This document shows, one piece after another, positions 45,002 to 50,945 of a stretch of 64,000 nucleotides of DNA; the stretch's first letter is position 1, and each line of letters begins with the position of its first letter. The stretch spans positions 1-64,000 of the forward strand of contig JAKIVD010000003.1 of the NCBI GenBank assembly GCA_021647205.1, written 5' to 3'. The notes beneath the pieces are model-generated. The model did not search any database. It was not told the DNA's origin and was given only the letters and a program-made list of their open reading frames with translations. The DNA comes from Bacteroidales bacterium. Lineage in GTDB: Bacteria; Bacteroidota; Bacteroidia; Bacteroidales; F082. The position numbers and the translations under genes were made by a program.

Positions 45002-47050
45002 ATGACCTACCTCATCGCCGATAACATCATATCCTCTTTAGGATTCACCACTTCCCAAAACTTTGAAGCCCTAAAGGCAGCTCGTGTGGGCATCAAAAAC
45101 ATCGATGACAAATTACTTTACCCTGAGCCCTTTCCGGCTTCTGTGGTAGATACGGATGAATTGAATGCTCATTTTGCGAAACTGAATGCCAAAACCCCTT
45201 TTGCCCGTCTCGAAAAAATGATGATCCTCTCCATTGTGGATGCATTGGGTAAAACAGGGGTTGATATTCAATCTGAAAGAACGGGCATTATTTTGTCGAC
45301 CACCAAAGGAAATATTGATTTGCTGGGAAGTGAAAGCCAAAGCAGTTTTGACCAGGAACGCGTTTTGCTGTGGCGCTTGGGTGAAGTTATTGGCCATTAT
45401 TTTGGCAACCCCAACCGGGTGGAAGTTTTGTCGAATGCCTGCATCTCCGGTGTGGTGGCATTGAATACTGCTGCCATGCTCATCAAAAACGGAAAATACG
45501 ACAACGTTGTAGTTTGTGGTGGCGATATTGTTTCGCGCTTTGTAGTCAGCGGCTTCATGTCGTTTTTATCCCTCAGCCCCACCGCCTGCAAGCCTTTTGA
45601 TGAAAAGCGCGACGGCCTTTCGCTGGGGGAAGCAGCCGGTACCATAATTGTAAGCAATACACCAAACGAAGGCCAAAATATTGTCTGGCTGGGCGGCGCT
45701 TCTGCCAACGATGCCAACCATATTTCGGGGCCAAGCCGTACCGGGGAAGGTTCGTTTATTGCCATCCGAAAAGCATTAGTCGAAGCCGGAATTGAAAGCC
45801 GGGATATCGAACACATTTCGGCACACGGAACAGCCACGCCCTACAACGACGAGATGGAAAGCATCGCCATCAGCCGGCACAATATGGAAAATGCGACGGT
45901 AAACAGTCTGAAAGGAAGTTGGGGGCACACCCTGGGCGCCGCAGGTATTATCGAAACCATTGCCCTGGCCGAAGAAATGCGGCAAAACACCCTGCTCAAA
46001 ACCGCCGGATTTGTGAAGCACGGCGTTTCAAAAGCCATCCATGTTATCAACCAAACTCAAACAAAGGAATTAACTACCTGCCTGAAAATGGCATCCGGAT
46101 TTGGCGGGAGCAATGCGGCACTGGTGTTGGGAAAGCTTGGGTCAGATGGAAGCCGGAAGTCGGGAGTCGGAAGTCAGAATCCGGCAGCCGGCAGCCGGCA
46201 GTCAGACAATCTAACAATAGAACAATCAAACCATCTAACAATAGAACAATCAAACCATCTAACAATAGAACAATCAAGCCATCTAACAATAGAACAATCA
46301 AACCTTCTAACCATTCAGCCGTCTAACAATCAAGCCATCCCGCAACCTGCAACCCGTAACCTGCAACCCGAAACCCGCAACCCGCAACCTGCAACCCGCA
46401 ACCCGCAACCCGCAACCCGCAACCCGGTCATCACCACCTGTTGCCACATCAAAAACAACAAGGTTTACCTCAACGGGAAATTGCTTTTTGAGGACAGGAA
46501 AGCGACAGATTTGAATACCTTTATCAAAAAAGCTTTTCGCCATTTCAAACCCAAATACCCCAAGTTTTTTAAGATGGACGACATCAGTAAGCTGGGTTTT
46601 CTGGCTGCGGAAATCATGCTTGCCAACAATTCCGGCACGGATTTTAAAGAAGAGGAAATTGGCGTTGTTTTGTCCAATTCACAATCAACATTGATAACGG
46701 ATTCCCGCTTTCAGGAAAGTATAAACGAGGACACTAACTTTTTCCCCAGTCCCGCTGTTTTTGTGTACACCCTGCCCAATATCATGATTGGTGAAATTTC
46801 TATTCGTCATAAGTTGAGAGGAGAGAATGCTTTTTTTATCTTTGCCGCCTTTAATGCCGGATTTTTAACCGACTACATCAACGGCCTGTTTTTCAGCCGG
46901 AAAATAAAAGCGTGTATCGGGGGATGGGTTGATGAAAAAGAAGAGGGTTACGAAGCCTTTATGTATTGGACAACAGCGCAATCCATGCAGGAAAATACGA
47001 AAGCACATTCGGCCCAAGAGGTAAACAAATTATACAATTCAATAGGATAA
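45002..47050 (+). CDS. Ketosynthase fused to a truncated ketosynthase-like domain by a repeat-encoded linker
   Basis: 682 aa. Residues 1-380 are a complete KAS I/II-type ketosynthase, with Cys147 in SNACISG, His275 in SAHGTATP and His309 in WGHTLGAAG. Residues about 382-475 are encoded by simple repeats: SRKSGVGSQNPAAGSRQ from GGAAGTC units, the octapeptide LTIEQSNH from a 24-nt unit, and PATRNPQ from heptamers. Residues 476-682 form a KS-N-terminal-like domain (DDISKLGFLAAEIML, PSPAVFVYTLPNIMIGEI, FFIFAAFNAGF) without a catalytic Cys, resembling aryl-polyene chain-length-factor-like proteins. The enzyme would extend the polyketide/polyene chain with the ACP at 47056. No stop interrupts the linker. 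Confidence 0.85.
   Translation: MTYLIADNIISSLGFTTSQNFEALKAARVGIKNIDDKLLYPEPFPASVVDTDELNAHFAKLNAKTPFARLEKMMILSIVDALGKTGVDIQSERTGIILSTTKGNIDLLGSESQSSFDQERVLLWRLGEVIGHYFGNPNRVEVLSNACISGVVALNTAAMLIKNGKYDNVVVCGGDIVSRFVVSGFMSFLSLSPTACKPFDEKRDGLSLGEAAGTIIVSNTPNEGQNIVWLGGASANDANHISGPSRTGEGSFIAIRKALVEAGIESRDIEHISAHGTATPYNDEMESIAISRHNMENATVNSLKGSWGHTLGAAGIIETIALAEEMRQNTLLKTAGFVKHGVSKAIHVINQTQTKELTTCLKMASGFGGSNAALVLGKLGSDGSRKSGVGSQNPAAGSRQSDNLTIEQSNHLTIEQSNHLTIEQSSHLTIEQSNLLTIQPSNNQAIPQPATRNLQPETRNPQPATRNPQPATRNPVITTCCHIKNNKVYLNGKLLFEDRKATDLNTFIKKAFRHFKPKYPKFFKMDDISKLGFLAAEIMLANNSGTDFKEEEIGVVLSNSQSTLITDSRFQESINEDTNFFPSPAVFVYTLPNIMIGEISIRHKLRGENAFFIFAAFNAGFLTDYINGLFFSRKIKACIGGWVDEKEEGYEAFMYWTTAQSMQENTKAHSAQEVNKLYNSIG
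46204..46330. repeat. 24-nt in-frame repeat inside the ketosynthase gene
   Basis: Unit CTAACAATAGAACAATCAAACCAT starts at 46211, 46235, 46259 and 46283, with degenerate partial copies at both ends (46307 onward). 24 nt is a multiple of three, so gain or loss of units keeps the frame (eight residues each). A GGGAGTCGGAAGTC block (46162-46175) precedes it. Confidence 0.9.
46342..46425. repeat. Heptamer tract (GCAACCC/T), twelve copies, inside the ketosynthase gene
   Basis: Twelve consecutive 7-nt units, the last five being identical GCAACCC (46391-46425). A change by any number of units not divisible by three would shift the frame upstream of the C-terminal domain. Confidence 0.9.
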
Positions 47051-47055
47051 CAGAG

Positions 47056-47310
47056 ATGGAAGAATTGATTGAAAAACTAAAAGTGCAAATTATTGAGCAG
47101 TTGAATCTGGAAGATATGGAACCGGAAGATATTGATGCTGAAGACCCTTTGTTTGGAAATGGTATGGGACTTGACTCGATTGACGCACTGGAACTTATCG
47201 TGCTTTTAGAAAAAGAATACGGGATTAAAATTCAGAATCCCAAAGACGGCCAGAAGATATTTTTTTCCATAAAAAGCATGGCCGAATTTATTACAGCCAA
47301 CCAAAAATAA
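47056..47310 (+). CDS. Acyl carrier protein
   Basis: 84 aa from the ATG at 47056. Acidic four-helix bundle with the phosphopantetheine attachment site GLDSIDALEL (Ser41). It is 5 nt after the first ketosynthase and directly abuts the second (its TAA is followed by ATG at 47311), so all three are translated together; it is therefore the dedicated carrier for this pathway. Holds the growing chain for the ketosynthases, dehydratase and thioesterase. Confidence 0.93.
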   Translation: MEELIEKLKVQIIEQLNLEDMEPEDIDAEDPLFGNGMGLDSIDALELIVLLEKEYGIKIQNPKDGQKIFFSIKSMAEFITANQK

Positions 47311-49653
47311 ATGGCAGGGCGCATTGCAGTTACAGGAATCGGGATTATTTCTTCCATCGGGAACAATGTGGAAGAAAACCACAATGCGCTCATCCGGCAA
47401 CAAACGGGAATCGGCAAAATTTCCATTTTAGAAACCGTCCACAAAGATGATTATGTATTGGGTGAAATTAAACTTACCCACGACCAACTCATCCAAATGG
47501 CGGCTGTTGACCCGGAGAAAGCCTGGACACGGACTGCCCTTTTGGGTATAATTGCCGCCCGGCAAGCCTTTGAGGATGCTGCTGTTACTGTTGGTGATTT
47601 ATCCGCCACCGGCCTGGTTTCGGCTTCTACGGTTGGCGGGATGGACCGCAGCGAATTGTATTACATCGATTTTCTTTCCGAAGCCAGACATAATAAATAC
47701 ATCGACTCGCACCATGCCGGCAACAGCACCGAAATGATTGCCGAACAATTGGGTATTTCCGAATACCTGACCACCGTGAGTACGGCCTGTTCGTCATCCT
47801 TAAACAGTATTATCCACGGGGCAAGGTTATTGCATCATGGGATTGTAAAACAGGTTATTGTAGGCGGAACCGATGCCCTTTCGAAATTCACCGTAAATGG
47901 TTTCAATACCCTGATGATTCTCGACCCGGAACATTGCCGGCCTTTTGACGAAAGCCGCCGTGGATTGAATTTGGGAGAAGGCGCTGCCTACCTGGTCTTA
48001 GAATGGGAAGGCGAAGCCCTAAAAGCCGGTAAACCCATTCACGCCCTGTTGGGTGGCTATGCCAATGCCAACGATGCTTTTCACCAAACAGCTTCATCGT
48101 CAGACGGAACCGGCCCTTTTCTGGCCATGTCGGGTGCCTTGAAAAAAGCCGGATTACAAGCTGTCGATATCGATTACATCAACGTACATGGTACCGGTAC
48201 CGAAAACAACGACCTCACCGAAGGTACGGCCATGAAGCGGCTGTTCGCTGACAAAGTGCCGTTTTTCAGTTCCACCAAAGCCTTTACCGGCCACACCCTG
48301 GGCGCCGCCGGAAGCGTAGAATCCGTCTTCTCGATACTTTCCCTGAAAAACAATACCATTTTCCCCAACATCAATTTCAAACAAAAAATTGAAGGCTTAG
48401 GTTTGTCGCCCGTTACTGAAGTTCTTTCCCAAAAACTCACACATGTGCTGACCAACTCATTTGGCTTTGGCGGTAATGATTCATCAGTTGTTTTTTCAAA
48501 ATGGGAAAAACAGACCTCCCAGCCTGCGCGCGCGATAGCCACCGGGATGGAAGCTTCTGATGAGGCAAGTGGCCGGGAGTCGGAAGTCGGAAGTGTTTCG
48601 GTTTTTATCAATGGCATCGGTGCTGTCAGCCCGCAAAACACCCTCGAACCCGGATATTTTCCGGAGAATATTGAGGCGCATGAAGAAAGATATCTGCAAA
48701 TCCAAAAGCCTGATTTCAAAAAACACATTACACCGGCAAAGCTCCGGAGGATGAGTAAAATTGTGCGGATGGGCATTGTGGCTGCCAAAACTGCCATGAA
48801 CGAAGCACAGGTACATGAACCCGGCGCCATCCTCACCGGAACGGGAATGGGCTGCCAGGCCGACACGGAAAAGTTTCTCAACGGATTGATTGACAGCAGG
48901 GAGACATTGCTCAGCCCTTCCCCTTTTGTCCAGTCAACACACAACACCATCGGGGCTCAGATTGCCTTGTTGCTGGCTAACAATAACCACAACCTTACTT
49001 ATGTACACCGTACTTTCTCTTTTGAGAGTGCGTTGCTCGACAGCCTGATGCTTATTCGGCAAAACGAAGCCGAAAGCATTTTGTTGGGCGGAATTGACGA
49101 AGTTACCGAAGAAAGCTGGACAATTAAAACAAGAATTGGCTTTTATAAAAAAGGGGCGGTAAAGAGCCTGCAACTTTTACATGACGAACAAACGGGCTCC
49201 CTTGCCGGCGAAGGTGCTGCCTTTTTTGTGCTTTCGAATGAAAAAACCGAAAAGACTTATGCCGAAATCCTCGGGACAAAGACTTTTTTCCGGCCGGAAA
49301 ACCAAAATGAGGTTGAAAAAGAAATAGCAGGATTCCTGGAAGAGAACCACCTACGCGTTGCGGATTTGGGACTGGTCATGCAGGGTTACAATGGCGACAG
49401 GGTGTTCGACAGTATTTATGAAAACCTGGAAGAAAAACTTTTTGCTAAAAACAACACCGCCTGGTTTAAACACCTTTGTGGGGAATACGACACAGCATCG
49501 TCTTTTGCCATGTGGATTGCTGCCGGGGCATTGAAATCAGGGCTTATTCCCGAACCAATTCTAAGACGTAATTTCGACAACTTTCAGAACAGGCCGGTTT
49601 TGATTTACAATCAGTTCCGAAATGTGAACCACAGCTTGATTTTGTTGGGCTGA
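47311..49653 (+). CDS. Ketosynthase fused to a degenerate ketosynthase (chain-length-factor-like) domain
   Basis: 780 aa. Residues 1-398 are an active-looking ketosynthase: Cys160 in STACSSSLNS, His293 in NVHGTGTE, His328 in FTGHTLGAAG. Residues about 430-780 form a second, diverged ketosynthase-like domain (VFINGIGAVSPQ, SKIVRMGIVAAKTAM, AILTGTGMGCQADTEKF, ILLGGIDEV). At the nucleophile position the block is YVHRTFSFESALL, with no Cys, which suggests a chain-length-factor role. The junction (residues about 400-429) includes RESEVGS from GGGAGTCGGAAGTCGGAAGT (48575-48594), the repeat also seen at the other ketosynthase junction. Likely forms KS-CLF pairs within one chain. Confidence 0.85.
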   Translation: MAGRIAVTGIGIISSIGNNVEENHNALIRQQTGIGKISILETVHKDDYVLGEIKLTHDQLIQMAAVDPEKAWTRTALLGIIAARQAFEDAAVTVGDLSATGLVSASTVGGMDRSELYYIDFLSEARHNKYIDSHHAGNSTEMIAEQLGISEYLTTVSTACSSSLNSIIHGARLLHHGIVKQVIVGGTDALSKFTVNGFNTLMILDPEHCRPFDESRRGLNLGEGAAYLVLEWEGEALKAGKPIHALLGGYANANDAFHQTASSSDGTGPFLAMSGALKKAGLQAVDIDYINVHGTGTENNDLTEGTAMKRLFADKVPFFSSTKAFTGHTLGAAGSVESVFSILSLKNNTIFPNINFKQKIEGLGLSPVTEVLSQKLTHVLTNSFGFGGNDSSVVFSKWEKQTSQPARAIATGMEASDEASGRESEVGSVSVFINGIGAVSPQNTLEPGYFPENIEAHEERYLQIQKPDFKKHITPAKLRRMSKIVRMGIVAAKTAMNEAQVHEPGAILTGTGMGCQADTEKFLNGLIDSRETLLSPSPFVQSTHNTIGAQIALLLANNNHNLTYVHRTFSFESALLDSLMLIRQNEAESILLGGIDEVTEESWTIKTRIGFYKKGAVKSLQLLHDEQTGSLAGEGAAFFVLSNEKTEKTYAEILGTKTFFRPENQNEVEKEIAGFLEENHLRVADLGLVMQGYNGDRVFDSIYENLEEKLFAKNNTAWFKHLCGEYDTASSFAMWIAAGALKSGLIPEPILRRNFDNFQNRPVLIYNQFRNVNHSLILLG

Positions 49654-49736
49654 GGCTTCCTGTTGCGGCGCATGTAAAAGCCGGTTGAAAAATAAAGAAG
49701 CCGTGACCCTCAATCCCCACAGGTTCTTCATATTTC

Positions 49737-50279
49737 TTAAAGATTAAACCGCTCCGGGTGCTTTCCGCGAAAACCGCGATAGAAATCCTGGATTTCATTG
49801 AAGTCTTTTTCAAAATTGCCTGTGGGGTAGAACAATGGGCCGATGCCGCCGCGTTTGTCAGGATAGTCAATCCACCCCAGGGCAATGGGTACTTCGGCTT
49901 TCAGGGCGATGTAATAAAAGCCGCGCTTCCAGTTTTCGACGCGTTTGCGGGTAGCTTCTGGGGTGATTACCAGCACAATCCTTTCGTGTTCGTTCACCAT
50001 TCGCGCCACCGCGTCAACCATCTTTTCATTCTTTCTCCGGTTTACCGGAATTCCGCCCAGGGCTCTCATCAGGCCACCAAAGGGCCATTTAAAAGCTTCC
50101 TTTTTAATCAGCAGCTTGATGGGGTAGGCGTAATGCCAGAAAACAATGCGGCCGATGACAAAATCCCAAAGACTGGTGTGCGGGGCCTGGATGAGGACTG
50201 CTTTTTTTATATCAGCGGGTATTTCACCACTGATTTTCCAACCAATTATTTTAAGGATGAAAGTTGCCGTTTTTTGCAT
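49737..50279 (-). CDS. PlsC-like acyltransferase paralogue A
   Basis: 180 aa. Compact acyltransferase with motif I APHTSLWD (His34, Asp39). Motif III reads TPEATRKR instead of the usual PEGTR, so the conserved Gly is Ala. Otherwise it matches paralogue B next to it (LTPEGTRKRTDKWKRGFYFIAL vs ITPEATRKRVENWKRGFYYIAL). The two genes are 1 nt apart. Convergent to the ketosynthase gene. Likely acylates a glycerol- or amino-lipid; direct evidence for a link with the polyene pathway is only proximity. Confidence 0.82.
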   Translation of the reverse strand: MQKTATFILKIIGWKISGEIPADIKKAVLIQAPHTSLWDFVIGRIVFWHYAYPIKLLIKKEAFKWPFGGLMRALGGIPVNRRKNEKMVDAVARMVNEHERIVLVITPEATRKRVENWKRGFYYIALKAEVPIALGWIDYPDKRGGIGPLFYPTGNFEKDFNEIQDFYRGFRGKHPERFNL

Positions 50280-50280
50280 C

Positions 50281-50823
50281 TCACAAATTAAAATTCTCAG
50301 GGTGCCTTCCTTTTATCCCCCTGTAAAAACCCATGATTTCTATAATGTCTTTGTCAAAATCCCCTGTCGGGTAAAAGGGCGGGCCGACCCCTGCCTCTTT
50401 TTTTTCGTAATCAATATAGCAAAGCAGGATGGGGACTTGCGCCTTGAGCGCAATAAAATAAAAGCCCCGTTTCCATTTGTCCGTTCTTTTGCGTGTCCCT
50501 TCGGGTGTGAGGGCAAAAAACATGGGGTCGTTTTCCTTGAACAGCTCAACTACCTGATCGACACGGTTGGTGCTTTTGCTCCGGTCGATGGGGATGCCAC
50601 CAACTTTTTTTAACAAGCTGCCAAAAGGCCAGAAAAAGGCTTCCTTTTTAATGACCACATTAATGGGGATGTCTTTTATCCAACAGTAAAAACGGCCAAT
50701 GTAAAAATCGAGGTTGCTGGTATGGGGTGCAATGAGGAAAACTGCCCTGGAAACCCCTTCGGGTACGCCACCCGCGGCTGTCCAACCGGTTAATTTATAA
50801 ATGAGTTTGGAAAGGGTTTTCAT
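50281..50823 (-). CDS. PlsC-like acyltransferase paralogue B
   Basis: 180 aa, same length as its neighbour. Motif I is APHTSNLD, motif III PEGTRK, both intact. ATG at 50823 chosen: a longer frame begins at TTG 50844, but the -7 box TACTTTTG (minus strand, 50842-50849) overlaps that position. Sequence, length and spacing indicate a recent-style tandem duplication with paralogue A. Confidence 0.83.
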   Translation of the reverse strand: MKTLSKLIYKLTGWTAAGGVPEGVSRAVFLIAPHTSNLDFYIGRFYCWIKDIPINVVIKKEAFFWPFGSLLKKVGGIPIDRSKSTNRVDQVVELFKENDPMFFALTPEGTRKRTDKWKRGFYFIALKAQVPILLCYIDYEKKEAGVGPPFYPTGDFDKDIIEIMGFYRGIKGRHPENFNL

Positions 50824-50841
50824 AAACGGGTTTTGTTTGCC

Positions 50842-50849
50842 CAAAAGTA
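50842..50849 (-). promoter_or_regulatory. -7 promoter box for the acyltransferase pair
   Basis: Minus-strand TACTTTTG matches TAnnTTTG. 18 nt from the ATG at 50823, supporting that start. Confidence 0.55.
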
Positions 50850-50945
50850 ATAATTCTATTTTGGATGGTATGTGAATGAAAAAGCCCCGCCATTTTTATC
50901 GGAGGGAGCCTTTCGGAATTCATCCTGTCCCGCGAAAAAAGGAGT

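Noticed and set aside
46204-46425. Frameshift or pseudogene in the first ketosynthase gene
   Set aside because: No stop or frame break is present through the repeats, and the C-terminal domain continues in the same frame.
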